A DNA stretch of 13,322 bases from Lysobacterales bacterium (GTDB taxonomy: Bacteria; Pseudomonadota; Gammaproteobacteria; Xanthomonadales; Xanthomonadaceae): assembly GCA_015655035.1 (NCBI GenBank), contig JAATFS010000384.1, forward strand, positions 1 through 13,322. Direction: 5' to 3'. This document shows positions 1-8,615 of this stretch, piece by piece. The position numbers were made by a program, and so were the translations under genes. The notes beneath the pieces are model-generated. The model saw only the letters and a list, made by a program, of their open reading frames with translations. It did not search any database and was not told the origin of the DNA. The stretch's first letter is position 1, and every line of letters starts with the position of its first letter.

Positions 1-1272
1 ACCATGGTCGGCACCGGCTCGAGCATGGGCGCGGTCGGCTTCGCCTACAGCAATGGCTGGGCCGGTGCGTTGTACGGCATCGGCGGCGCACTCGGCATCC
101 TGACGCTGGCACGCTGGTTCTCGCAGGCGCGCGCGCAGAACTTTTCCACCATGAGCGAGGAGCTGGCGTCCTACGTCGGCGGACATCGCGGGGTGGCGCG
201 CCTGGTCGCGGTGCTGACCTACGTGGCCTGCGTCGGCTGGCTGGGCGCGCAGATCCTCGGCGGCGGCCTGTATCTGGCATGGATGGCCGACATCGATCTG
301 CGCGTGGCCAAGCTGCTGGTCGCGCTCGGCTTCGGCGCCTACTGCGTGATCGGCGGCTACGTCGCGGTGGTGTGGACCGACAGCGTGCAGGCGCTGTTGG
401 TGTTCTGCGGATTCCTGTTGATGGCGGTGTTCGTGCTGGCGCAGGTCGGCGGCCTCGACGGTCTCGGCCAGGGCCTGGATCCGGCCGCCGCCAGCCTGCT
501 TGGCTGGCGCAAGATCGGCTGGCTGCCGGCGCTGTCGCTGGTGGCGGTGATCGCGGTCGGAGTGGTCGCTTCCCCGGCGTTTCGCCAGCGCATCTACGCC
601 GCGCGCTCGGTCGGCGCGGTACGTCGCTCGTTCGTGATCACCGGCGTGCTGTACCTGTTGTTCTCGGTGGTACCGGCGGTGGCCGGCATCGCGGCCCACC
701 AGCTCGCCCCCGGCCTGGAGAACGGCAACTTCGCCTTCCCCTATCTGGCCACCGAAGTGTTGCCGTTGTGGCTGGGACTGACGCTGCTGGTGGCCGGCCT
801 GTCGGCCACGATGTCCAGCGCCAGCGCCGATGCGATCGCGGGCGTGGCGGTGTTGATGCGCGACCTGTATGCAATGGTGCGCGGCCGCCCCGTGGCCGAA
901 AGCGCGGCGGTCGGCACCTCGCGCTGGGGCCTGATCGGCACGATCGGCCTGGCGTTGGCGCTGGCGCTGGCCTCGGACGATCTGATCGGCTACATCGGCG
1001 CAATGATCGCCACGGTGATGACCGGGCTGTTCGTCTGTTCGCTGCTTGGCCGCTACTGGTCGCGATTCACCTGGCAGGGCGCGATCGCCACCCTGCTCGG
1101 CGGCTCGCTGGCCTCGATCGCGGTCGGCATGAATCCCGATTGGAACGCGTTCTGGGGCAATCCGTGCATCCCCGCGCTGCTTGCCGCCACCGGCGGCGGC
1201 GTGCTGGTCAGCCTGATCAGCCGCGTCCCCGCCAATGCAAGCACCTCCACACCGTATCCCTCCGGCGATTGA
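1..1272 (+). CDS. Sodium:solute symporter (SSS family), N-terminus missing
   Basis: This is an integral inner-membrane transporter of the sodium/solute symporter superfamily, predicted to use the Na+ gradient to import a small organic solute. The frame is open to the left window edge. The visible 422 or so residues start in the glycine/serine-rich stretch (GTGSSMGAVG, followed by AYSNGW) that lies in an early membrane helix of this family, so roughly 50 N-terminal residues are probably lost. About ten further hydrophobic helices can be seen. The family's cytoplasmic-loop signature (PAFRQR at 191-196, then IYAARS) and the serine-rich helix that contributes to the Na2 sodium site (SATMSSASAD, 267-276) are both present. 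The stop is 37 bp before the first TonB receptor start, so the genes are probably co-transcribed from a promoter outside the window. The substrate is unknown; the neighbours suggest an amino acid or peptide product. Family assignment is firm, specificity is not. Confidence 0.9.
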   Translation, partial: TMVGTGSSMGAVGFAYSNGWAGALYGIGGALGILTLARWFSQARAQNFSTMSEELASYVGGHRGVARLVAVLTYVACVGWLGAQILGGGLYLAWMADIDLRVAKLLVALGFGAYCVIGGYVAVVWTDSVQALLVFCGFLLMAVFVLAQVGGLDGLGQGLDPAAASLLGWRKIGWLPALSLVAVIAVGVVASPAFRQRIYAARSVGAVRRSFVITGVLYLLFSVVPAVAGIAAHQLAPGLENGNFAFPYLATEVLPLWLGLTLLVAGLSATMSSASADAIAGVAVLMRDLYAMVRGRPVAESAAVGTSRWGLIGTIGLALALALASDDLIGYIGAMIATVMTGLFVCSLLGRYWSRFTWQGAIATLLGGSLASIAVGMNPDWNAFWGNPCIPALLAATGGGVLVSLISRVPANASTSTPYPSGD

Positions 1273-1309
1273 TCCACCTCCTGCGCGACTGCGACAACAT
1301 CACCTGCCC

Positions 1310-3928
1310 ATGACGACGATTGCCATGCACCCACGTGTTTCCCCGCTTTCGCGCCATCTATTGATCGGCTTGCTCGGCGCACCCGCCGCGTACGCACAAC
1401 CTCCCGCCGACGCGCCCCCGGCCCCGAGCCTGCCCGCGTCGGTCGACGTGCAGCAGATCGATGCCGTGCAGGTCAGCGCCTATCGCCGCAGCCTGCAAAA
1501 GGCGCTGGCGAGTAAACGCAGTTCGAACGCGATCGTCGATGCCATCAGCGCCGAGGACATCGGTAAATTCCCCGACAGCAACGCCGCCGATTCGCTCTCG
1601 CACCTGCCCGGCATCAGCGTGGACCGCAGCTATGGCGAAGGCGAGCGGGTCAGCATCAACGGGACCGATCCGGCCTTGAACAGGATCTTGCTCAATGGCC
1701 AGACCGTCGCCTCGTCCGACTGGGGCAGCAACCTGGCTGACAGCGGCCGCACCTTCAACTACACCCTGCTTTCGCCAGAGATCATCGCGCAGATGGAGGT
1801 GTACAAATCGCCTGAGGCAAGACTGGACGAAGGCAGCATCGGTGGCACGGTGATCCTGCATACGCGCAAGCCGCTGGATCTTCCGGCCAACACCTTCCGC
1901 GGCTCGATGGGCGGTCGCTACAACGATCGCTCCGAGAGCGGTTCACCGCGCGCATCGGTGCTATGGAGTTGGAAAGACCGCCAGGAAAAGCTCGGCGCCC
2001 TGCTGTCCTATACCCACGATAAGCAGGAGATGTCGCGCGCCGGCATCAATTTCTTCAACTACACCACCACCGGTGCGCAGATCACCGGCAACCCGGTGGT
2101 CAGCGGCGAGGGCGACTACACCCAGGCCCGACTGCCGTACGGCATCAACAGCAATTATTTCCAGCAGACCCGCGAACGCGATGGCTTGCAGGGCGCGTTG
2201 CAGCTGCGCCCCAACGATCGCAACGAGATCAATCTCACCGCGTTGTACATCAAGGCGCGCTACGACTATTACAACCAATCGACCTATGCCTGCATCGCCT
2301 GCGACACGGGCCGCATCAGTGCGCTGACCCTGGACGATGGCTATATCACCTCGGCCACCGTTGCCGACGGCACCGCTCAACAGGATGCGAACTACATCCA
2401 GAGCACCGTCACCACCTCCAGCCTCAATCTCCGCCACGACTACAACGGCGACCGCTGGACCTTCGCCAGCCAGGCCGGCAGCACACGTGCGCGCGGCGGC
2501 AAGGACCCGGAAAGCCTGATGAGATTCCTGCTGCAGTCCGGCGGCTATCGCTACCAATCTCGCGGGGTGGACTACACCAGCCTGGTCTACGACAACGCCA
2601 CCCCCGGCAACTGGGGCCTGCAACGCGGCCAGCAGGCCGGAGGCATCGACACCGATGTGGTGAAGGACGCGGAGGACTACGCCCAGTTCGACGCTACCCG
2701 CGACATCGAATGGGGAGCGTTCAACAAGCTCCTGATCGGGGTGAAATACACCGACCACGACAATTCGCGCACCCGTATCGGCAACGCGATCTACGTGACC
2801 GATCCGATCCTGCTGACCCAGTTCGATCCGGGCGATTCGCCGACCGGCCTGTTCGACGGGCTCAACGCCGCCGGCAACGTCTCCAGCCGTCCGGTCGCGA
2901 ACCTGGGCAGCGTGCTGGACTACCTGCACAGCCAGCCCGGCACCGCGATGCTGTTCGATCCCACCGCCTCCTTCCATATCAACGAAGCCACCCGCGCCGC
3001 GTATGTACAGGGCAATTTCGAGAGCGACAGCGGCTGGCGCGGCAACCTCGGCGTGCGCCTGGTCGATACCCGGGACACCTCGGATTACTTCCGCAGCGTC
3101 AACGGCGGTGCGTATCAGCCGACCTCGACCGTCAACCGATATCGCAAGGCCTTGCCCAATTTCAACCTGGTGCACGAATTCGGCCAGGACTGGGTATTGC
3201 GCGCGTCGGCCGCCAAGGTGATCGCGCGACCGCGCTTCAGCCAGTTGGGCGGTGCGGTGTCGATCGACGACAACCTGCGCTCCGGCTCCAGCGGCAATCC
3301 CGAGCTGCAGCCATATGCCTCGACCAACTACGACATCGCCGGCGAGTGGTACTTCGGCAACGACAGCCTGCTCGCCTTCGAGCTGTTCTACCGCGACATC
3401 GGCACCTACATCATCAGCACCACCGTCGAGGAGCAGTACACCAACCCGGTCAGTGGAACCAGCGGCCTGTACACCTTCACCCGCCCCGAGAACGCGACCA
3501 ACGCCACCGTCACCGGCGCCTCGCTGGCCTACCAGCAGAACTACGGCCTGGGCTTCGGTCTCCAGGCCAACTACACCTATGCCCAGGCCGACACCCGCAA
3601 CGGCTACAACATGCCCTACCTGTCGCGGCACGTGTTCAACCTCATTCCCTACTGGGAACACGGGCCATGGTCGCTGCGCCTGAGCTACAACTGGCGCTCG
3701 CCGTATTTCACCACCATCGGCACGGTCAATTCCGAGATCTTCAGCGACCGCTATGCCGAACTGGGCCTGGCCGCGTCCTATCGGTTGAGCGATCGCCTGG
3801 AACTGAACCTGGATGCCAGCAACCTGCTCGATTCGACGTACTACTCCTACAACGACGTCAAACAACAACCCCTTTCGATCAACAAGAGCGGGCGTTTCGT
3901 CAGCCTCAACGTCAACGTCAAGTTCTGA
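1310..3928 (+). CDS. TonB-dependent outer-membrane receptor (first of a tandem pair)
   Basis: A 22-strand outer-membrane receptor that imports a ligand into the periplasm using TonB/ExbBD energy. With the ATG at 1310 it has 872 aa, and the N-terminus reads as a signal peptide with cleavage likely after AYA (residue 29). A TonB-box-like segment DAVQVSAYR (51-59) follows. The plug domain, about 66-195, carries AEDIGKFPDS, YGEGERVSINGTDP, LLNGQTVAS and GGTVILHTRKP, typical of the Xanthomonas/Caulobacter-type receptor family. The protein ends VNVKF; a terminal Phe is usual for BAM-assembled barrels. The open frame reaches back to an ATG at 1235, but that adds a proline-rich leader ahead of the signal peptide and overlaps the symporter gene. 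ATG 1325 is a second possible start. No clear Shine-Dalgarno precedes any of them, so the start is uncertain. Mature-protein cysteines are only C328 and C331, as a CxxC. The ligand is unknown. Confidence 0.93.
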   Translation: MTTIAMHPRVSPLSRHLLIGLLGAPAAYAQPPADAPPAPSLPASVDVQQIDAVQVSAYRRSLQKALASKRSSNAIVDAISAEDIGKFPDSNAADSLSHLPGISVDRSYGEGERVSINGTDPALNRILLNGQTVASSDWGSNLADSGRTFNYTLLSPEIIAQMEVYKSPEARLDEGSIGGTVILHTRKPLDLPANTFRGSMGGRYNDRSESGSPRASVLWSWKDRQEKLGALLSYTHDKQEMSRAGINFFNYTTTGAQITGNPVVSGEGDYTQARLPYGINSNYFQQTRERDGLQGALQLRPNDRNEINLTALYIKARYDYYNQSTYACIACDTGRISALTLDDGYITSATVADGTAQQDANYIQSTVTTSSLNLRHDYNGDRWTFASQAGSTRARGGKDPESLMRFLLQSGGYRYQSRGVDYTSLVYDNATPGNWGLQRGQQAGGIDTDVVKDAEDYAQFDATRDIEWGAFNKLLIGVKYTDHDNSRTRIGNAIYVTDPILLTQFDPGDSPTGLFDGLNAAGNVSSRPVANLGSVLDYLHSQPGTAMLFDPTASFHINEATRAAYVQGNFESDSGWRGNLGVRLVDTRDTSDYFRSVNGGAYQPTSTVNRYRKALPNFNLVHEFGQDWVLRASAAKVIARPRFSQLGGAVSIDDNLRSGSSGNPELQPYASTNYDIAGEWYFGNDSLLAFELFYRDIGTYIISTTVEEQYTNPVSGTSGLYTFTRPENATNATVTGASLAYQQNYGLGFGLQANYTYAQADTRNGYNMPYLSRHVFNLIPYWEHGPWSLRLSYNWRSPYFTTIGTVNSEIFSDRYAELGLAASYRLSDRLELNLDASNLLDSTYYSYNDVKQQPLSINKSGRFVSLNVNVKF

Positions 3929-3972
3929 ACCTTCCCTCCCAGCCGACACGCCGGCCTTAGCCAGGAATCGCC

Positions 3973-6540
3973 ATGCTGCCTCGTCACGCCCCTCTCTCTC
4001 TAGCCATCGCGCTCGGCCTGTGCGCCCAATCCTCCTACGCACAACAGGCCCCGGCCGACGCTTCGGTTTCCACCCTCGATGCGGTAACCGTCAGCGGTTA
4101 TCGCGGCAGCCTGCAGAAGGCCATCGCCAGCAAGCGCAACGCCGACGGCATCGTCGATTCGATAAATGCCGAGGACATCGGCAAGTTCCCCGATGCCAAC
4201 GTCGCAGAGTCGCTGTCGCACGTGCCCGGCGTGACGGTGGACTATGCCTACGGCGAAGGCGAGAAAGTCAGCATCCAGGGCACCGACCCGGCGCTCAGCC
4301 GCACGCTGCTCAACGGCCAGACGGTCGCCTCGACCGATTGGGGCGGCGCCAGCTATTCGCAGACGCGCACCTTCAACTATTCCATCCTCGCGCCGGAACT
4401 GCTGGCCAATGCCGAGGTCTACAAAACGCCCGAGGCGCGCATCGTCGAAGGCAGCGTCGGCGGCACCGTGATCCTGCATACGCGCAAGCCGCTGGACATG
4501 AAGGCCGACACCTTCACCGGCACGATCGGCGCCGGCTACAACGACCGCTCCGACCTGTTCCGCCCGAACGGTTCGTTCCTCTATAGCTGGAAGAACCCCG
4601 GCGAGACCTTCGGCGTGCTGGCATCGATCGCGCATCGCGACGAGTGGATCCAGCGCGAAGGTGTAGAGGTCTACGGCTACCCCACCATCGCCAGCGCGGG
4701 CTTTCCCAGCGCGGTGACCGATGGGATCCCCAGCGGCGCGCTGTATCCGAATTCGATCAGCACCAACCTGGTCCAACAGCACCGCCAACGCGACACCGCC
4801 AGCGTGGCGCTGCAGTTCAAGCCATCGGACAGTCTGGAGTTCAACCTGACCGGCCTGTACGTCAATGCCGACTACACCTATTTCAACAACAGCCGTTATT
4901 CGTACGCGGCCTCCAGTGCCAGCTCCGCTACCGCCCTGGAGGTCGAGGACGGGGTTGCCACGCGGGGGACCTTCGACGACACCGCGGTGACCGAGCACGA
5001 CGCCACCTACAAGAAGACCGAGGTCGAGACCACCTCGGTGACCGGGCAGATGGATTACCACGGCGAGAGCTGGAGCGTGAGCGCGATTGCCGGCACTACC
5101 CGCTCGACCGGCGGCGTGCAGAAGCAGTACTTCATGGAGTTGCCGGAATACAACGGCTACAGCTACGCCATCGACGGCGACAATGTCGCGCTGGACTATG
5201 CCAATCCCAGCGATCCTTCCAGCATCGCCATCGACAGCGACCAGCACACCGGTTCAGTCGGCCGCACGCCGCTGCTGGACCAGGAGAAATACCTGCAGCT
5301 GGACTTCACCCACAACGTGCAGTGGGGGCCGTTCTACCAGATCCTGTGGGGCGCCAAGCGCGAGGACCACGACAACACCCAGACCGCCTGGTCGGCCAAC
5401 CTGGACGCGGGCAGGCGGGTGACGCTGGCCGACGTCGCCGGCGGCTCGACCGACAGTAATTTTCTCTCGGGCATTTCCAGCACCCCGGACATGCGCAACT
5501 TCACCCTGATCGACCAGTCCAAGGTGGTTGGATTGCTGGATGCACTGGGCAAGGATGTTGCGTACGTCCAGTCGTATGCCTCCTCGTACGCCATCAACGA
5601 AGTCAACGATTCGGCCTACCTGCAGGCCAATTTCTCCGGCGATCGCTATCGCGGCAACATCGGCGTGCGCTATGCACGCACCAAGGACGAGATGTCCGGC
5701 TTCAGCGTGCTGTCCACTGGCGGCGCGACCCCGGTCGACTACAGCCAGGATTACGCCAAGTGGCTGCCGAGCGCCAATTTCGTCTACGACCTGAGCGATG
5801 ACTTGCTGCTGCGAGTCGCCGCCGCCAAGACCATTGCCAGGCCTCGCTACCAGGACCTGGCGCCCAGCGTCACCCAGAACGACACGGTGTTCTCGGCCAG
5901 CGGCGGCAACCCTGATCTCCAGCCCTACCAGTCCAACAACTACAACGCATCGCTGGAGTGGTACTACGCGCCGGATGCCTTGCTGTCGCTCGACCTGTTC
6001 TACAAGGATATCTCGTCCTACGTGGTGACCAAGACCACCGACGAATTGCTCTACAACATCACCAACGGCGGATACAACGTCTATACCACTACCCGCCCCT
6101 ACAACGCGGCCGACGCGACCGTGCAAGGCTTCTCGCTGTCCTGGCAAGGTGGCCTGGGGCATGGCTTCGGGATGATGGCCAACTACACCTATTCCGATGC
6201 CCAGGCCTCGGTCGATTACAACCTGCCGTACAACTCGCGCAACGCGATCAACCTCACCCCGTATTGGGAAAGCGGTCCGTGGAGCATCCGCGTGATCGGC
6301 AGCTGGCGCTCGAAGTACTTCACCGGCATCGGGCGTGTCGGCGCGAAGTTGATGACCGACGACTACACCAATGTCAGCCTGGCCGCGTCCTATCAGCTCA
6401 ACGATGCGCTGCAGATCAGTTTCGACGCCAGCAACCTGCTCGACGAGCCGTACTACAACTACAACGGCACGCCCGCCGCGCCCATGCTGATCTACAAGAC
6501 CGGGCGCACCTACAGCCTCAACCTGCACTTCAAGTTCTGA
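3973..6540 (+). CDS. TonB-dependent outer-membrane receptor (second of a tandem pair)
   Basis: An 855-aa receptor, clearly paralogous to the gene just upstream. It has a signal peptide with likely cleavage after SYA (residue 23), a TonB-box-like LDAVTVSGY (35-43) and a plug domain (about 48-180) with AEDIGKFPDANVAESLSHVP, YGEGEKVSIQGTDP, LLNGQTVAS and GGTVILHTRKP. The barrel ends LHFKF with the terminal Phe expected of an outer-membrane barrel. The start is supported by an AGGA about 6 nt before the ATG. The gene lies 44 bp after its paralogue, so the two are almost certainly one transcript with the symporter. Plug sequences are highly alike, including 29 identical bases at 1850-1878 and 4468-4496, whereas several barrel loops differ in sequence and length. 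The mature protein has no cysteines, unlike its partner. Related but non-identical ligands for the two receptors are plausible; neither can be named. Confidence 0.94.
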   Translation: MLPRHAPLSLAIALGLCAQSSYAQQAPADASVSTLDAVTVSGYRGSLQKAIASKRNADGIVDSINAEDIGKFPDANVAESLSHVPGVTVDYAYGEGEKVSIQGTDPALSRTLLNGQTVASTDWGGASYSQTRTFNYSILAPELLANAEVYKTPEARIVEGSVGGTVILHTRKPLDMKADTFTGTIGAGYNDRSDLFRPNGSFLYSWKNPGETFGVLASIAHRDEWIQREGVEVYGYPTIASAGFPSAVTDGIPSGALYPNSISTNLVQQHRQRDTASVALQFKPSDSLEFNLTGLYVNADYTYFNNSRYSYAASSASSATALEVEDGVATRGTFDDTAVTEHDATYKKTEVETTSVTGQMDYHGESWSVSAIAGTTRSTGGVQKQYFMELPEYNGYSYAIDGDNVALDYANPSDPSSIAIDSDQHTGSVGRTPLLDQEKYLQLDFTHNVQWGPFYQILWGAKREDHDNTQTAWSANLDAGRRVTLADVAGGSTDSNFLSGISSTPDMRNFTLIDQSKVVGLLDALGKDVAYVQSYASSYAINEVNDSAYLQANFSGDRYRGNIGVRYARTKDEMSGFSVLSTGGATPVDYSQDYAKWLPSANFVYDLSDDLLLRVAAAKTIARPRYQDLAPSVTQNDTVFSASGGNPDLQPYQSNNYNASLEWYYAPDALLSLDLFYKDISSYVVTKTTDELLYNITNGGYNVYTTTRPYNAADATVQGFSLSWQGGLGHGFGMMANYTYSDAQASVDYNLPYNSRNAINLTPYWESGPWSIRVIGSWRSKYFTGIGRVGAKLMTDDYTNVSLAASYQLNDALQISFDASNLLDEPYYNYNGTPAAPMLIYKTGRTYSLNLHFKF

Positions 6541-6554
6541 ATCCGCACGCAGCT

Positions 6555-6583
6555 GCATCGGCCGGCCTCGCGCCGGCCGATGC
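6555..6583. terminator. Perfect 12-bp stem-loop between convergent operons
   Basis: Arms at 6555-6566 and 6572-6583 are exact reverse complements around a 5-nt loop (CTCGC). The element starts 14 bp after the second receptor's stop and lies 39 bp beyond the stop of the facing PLP-enzyme gene. Its position suits a shared, bidirectional terminator. There is no T-run on either side, so classical intrinsic termination is not assured; mRNA 3'-end protection or a repeated extragenic palindrome are alternatives. Confidence 0.6.
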
Positions 6584-6622
6584 GCGTTCGCAGACCGCGC
6601 GCGATCGTTGCGCGGGGAAGGA

Positions 6623-7705
6623 TCAGTCCACCCGCCCGCGCGCGGCCACCGGCAGGCTGTAGAGCCACTTGCCGGCACTGATCAGCTGGATCTGATCGAA
6701 CAGATTGGAGACCGGACAGGCATGGTTGGGAATGATCCGCAAGCGATCTCCGACCTGGGGCGACACCGCGCAGGCACTGACGTCCAGGATGCCGTGTTCC
6801 TCGCTCAGGCCGACCACGCGCGCCTGCGGCAAGCCGTCCACGCACCCATAGCCGTCCATGCCCAGCAGATCGCTGGTCAGCGCCTTGGACCCGGCATCGA
6901 TGACGACCCGGCCCGGCGCAGGCGTGCTCACCACCGTGGACAACACCGTCAACGCGCAGTCGTCGAACGTCCCCACGCCCTTGGCCACCTGAAAACGGTC
7001 GAGATAGATGTAGGTGCCCGGCCGATACTCGGTCAAACCGGTGCTGGCATGCGCCTGCCACAGGTCCGGCGTGCCGCCGCTGGAAACTTCCGCCGGCGCA
7101 AGGCCGGCGGCGGTCAGGCGCGCGACCGTGTCGGCCAGCCAGGCGTGCGCACGCGCCCTGCCCTCCGCGCCTGCCGCCGGATAGGTCATCAACCCGACGA
7201 ACTCCAGGTTCGCGCAGGCCTCGATATGCCGCGCCAACTGCAACGCCTGGTTGGCATCCTGCACGCCGCAGCGGCCACCGCCGGTATCGCATTCGATCAA
7301 CACCCGCAGCGGCGCATCGGCGTCTGCGAACGCTGCGGCGTAGCCATCCACGACGAACGCACTGTCGGCGGTCACCCGCAGCGACACCCGTCCGGCCAGG
7401 CGCCGCAACCGTTGCAGCTTGCTCGCACCGATCAGGTTGTACGGCAGCAGGATGTCGTCGATGCCGGCGTCGGCCATCACTTCGGCCTCGCCCAGTTTCT
7501 GGCAGGTGATGCCGACCGCGCCGGCCTCGATCTGCCAGCGCGCGAACAAGGGAATCTTGTGGGTCTTGATGTGGGGGCGCAGCCGGATCCGATTGCGGTC
7601 GGCATAGGCCTGCACGCGCGCGATATTGGCGCGCACACGGTCCACGTCGACCAGCACGCACGGAGTTTCCAACACGTCCAGGGCGAGGGTCTGGGCAAGC
7701 GTCAT
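6623..7705 (-). CDS. D-serine dehydratase / D-threonine aldolase-like PLP enzyme
   Basis: A 360-aa cytoplasmic enzyme of the fold-type III (alanine-racemase-like) PLP family that includes eukaryotic-type D-serine dehydratase and bacterial D-threonine aldolase. The N-terminal barrel carries RPHIKTHK (43-50), whose first Lys (K47) is the expected PLP Schiff-base residue. SSGGTP (208-213) matches the phosphate-binding loop. The C-terminal domain has NHACPVSNLFD, an H328-x-C330 metal pair. From family knowledge, HxC is the zinc pattern of the animal/yeast D-serine dehydratases while classic D-threonine aldolases have HxD, so a dehydratase-type reaction (D-Ser or D-Thr to 2-oxo acid plus ammonia) is favoured. 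Length is normal. The ATG follows the stop of the RpiR-type regulator gene by 8 bp with only a weak GAGAA site, so translational coupling is likely. Exact substrate is unproven; a D-hydroxyamino acid lyase or aldolase remains possible. Confidence 0.88.
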   Translation of the reverse strand: MTLAQTLALDVLETPCVLVDVDRVRANIARVQAYADRNRIRLRPHIKTHKIPLFARWQIEAGAVGITCQKLGEAEVMADAGIDDILLPYNLIGASKLQRLRRLAGRVSLRVTADSAFVVDGYAAAFADADAPLRVLIECDTGGGRCGVQDANQALQLARHIEACANLEFVGLMTYPAAGAEGRARAHAWLADTVARLTAAGLAPAEVSSGGTPDLWQAHASTGLTEYRPGTYIYLDRFQVAKGVGTFDDCALTVLSTVVSTPAPGRVVIDAGSKALTSDLLGMDGYGCVDGLPQARVVGLSEEHGILDVSACAVSPQVGDRLRIIPNHACPVSNLFDQIQLISAGKWLYSLPVAARGRVD

Positions 7706-7713
7706 CGGGGTTC

Positions 7714-8601
7714 TCAGTCGCCTATCGGCAGGCGGGGGTCGTTGATCTTCAGTACGTTGACGGTCTGCTTGATCCGGCGCAGCCCTTCCAGGATGCGCGG
7801 ACCACAGGCCTCGGCGGTCGCGGTGGCCAGCATGTCCACCAGTGCCAGCAACGCAAAGCGCGTCGGCGAAGGCTTGTACAGATCGGCGTCGTGCGGCCCC
7901 TGGAAGGCCACGGCCAGTTCCGCGCTCTCGGCCAGCGGCGATCCAGAGGCGGTGATCGCGATGGTGAAGGCCCCGTAGTGCCGCGCAATGCGCAAGGCAT
8001 CGTTGACCGAACGGGCGTGGCCGGAGATCGAGAACGCCACCACCACGGTGTCCGGCCCGGCCATCGCCGCCTGCATGCTCTGCAGTTCGCCGTCACTCTG
8101 CGCGGTGGCCGCCAGTCCGAGCCGGAACAGCCGGTTCTGCAATTCGGCCGCGGCCATCGATGACGAGCCCCCCGAGCCCAGCGCCAGGATCGAGCGTGCC
8201 TGGGACAGCCGCAGCGCGGCCGCCGTCAGCTGCGCCGGATCCACCTGGGCGGCGATCGTACCAATCGCCGCGATTGCCGATGCCGCCACCCGATCGACGA
8301 TGCCACGATCGGCGTCGCTGTCCGATGCACTCGGCTCCCCGCCTTCCAGATACGCCCCACCGATCGCCTCGGCCTGGGCAAGCCGGAACTTGAACTCGCG
8401 AATGCCGCTGCACCCCAGCGTCCGGCAGAAACGCGTGACGCTGGGAAGGCTGACGTTGGCACGCGCCGCCAGGTCCACGATCGAGGCCATCGACACGAAG
8501 CGCATGTCCGACAGGCACAGCGTTGCCAATTGGCGCTCGGCACGACTGCCCGAGTCGTTCATCCGACGCAGTTGCATGACGATATCGGTGATCGGTTCCA
8601 C
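7714..8601 (-). CDS. RpiR/MurR-family transcriptional regulator (HTH + SIS)
   Basis: A 295-aa DNA-binding regulator. The N-terminal RpiR-type helix-turn-helix spans about residues 1-78, with the core around SMASIVDLAARANVSLPSVT and the recognition part extending to TRFCRTLG. A C-terminal SIS domain (about 120-260) shows LGSGGSSS and FSISGHARSVNDA, then a Rossmann-like GAFTIAITASG. SIS domains in this family sense small, often phosphorylated, sugars; here no sugar genes are near, so the effector may be atypical. I start it at GTG 8601 because AAGGAG sits 8 nt before it; an upstream in-frame TTG at 8622 lacks such a site and would place that AAGGAG inside the gene. The gene is first in a two-gene unit with the PLP enzyme and is divergent from RidA-M81, so it probably regulates itself and both units from the shared intergenic region. 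Activator or repressor action cannot be told. Confidence 0.9.
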   Translation of the reverse strand: MEPITDIVMQLRRMNDSGSRAERQLATLCLSDMRFVSMASIVDLAARANVSLPSVTRFCRTLGCSGIREFKFRLAQAEAIGGAYLEGGEPSASDSDADRGIVDRVAASAIAAIGTIAAQVDPAQLTAAALRLSQARSILALGSGGSSSMAAAELQNRLFRLGLAATAQSDGELQSMQAAMAGPDTVVVAFSISGHARSVNDALRIARHYGAFTIAITASGSPLAESAELAVAFQGPHDADLYKPSPTRFALLALVDMLATATAEACGPRILEGLRRIKQTVNVLKINDPRLPIGD

Positions 8602-8609
8602 CCGGCCGG

Positions 8610-8615
8610 CTCCTT
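8610..8615 (-). promoter_or_regulatory. Shine-Dalgarno site fixing the RpiR-type regulator start
   Basis: AAGGAG on the minus strand lies 8 nt upstream of GTG 8601-8599. It decides in favour of the GTG over the TTG at 8622, which is upstream of the site. Confidence 0.75.

Noticed and set aside
1235..1309. Upstream ATG extension of the first receptor
   Set aside because: Would put a proline-rich leader before the signal peptide and overlap the symporter gene, with no Shine-Dalgarno.
1961..4042. 693-codon open frame on the minus strand opposite the first TonB receptor
   Set aside because: Lies antisense to a clear receptor, its translation shows no domain and is rich in Val/Gly/Ala/Arg, the usual shadow of high-GC coding DNA.
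4000..6678. Two long minus-strand frames (4000-5247 and 5254-6678) opposite the second receptor
   Set aside because: Same GC-driven shadow effect; no recognisable motif, and the plus-strand receptor is complete.
6608..7978. 456-codon plus-strand frame across the PLP enzyme and regulator genes
   Set aside because: Antisense to two well-supported genes, low-complexity translation without family motifs.
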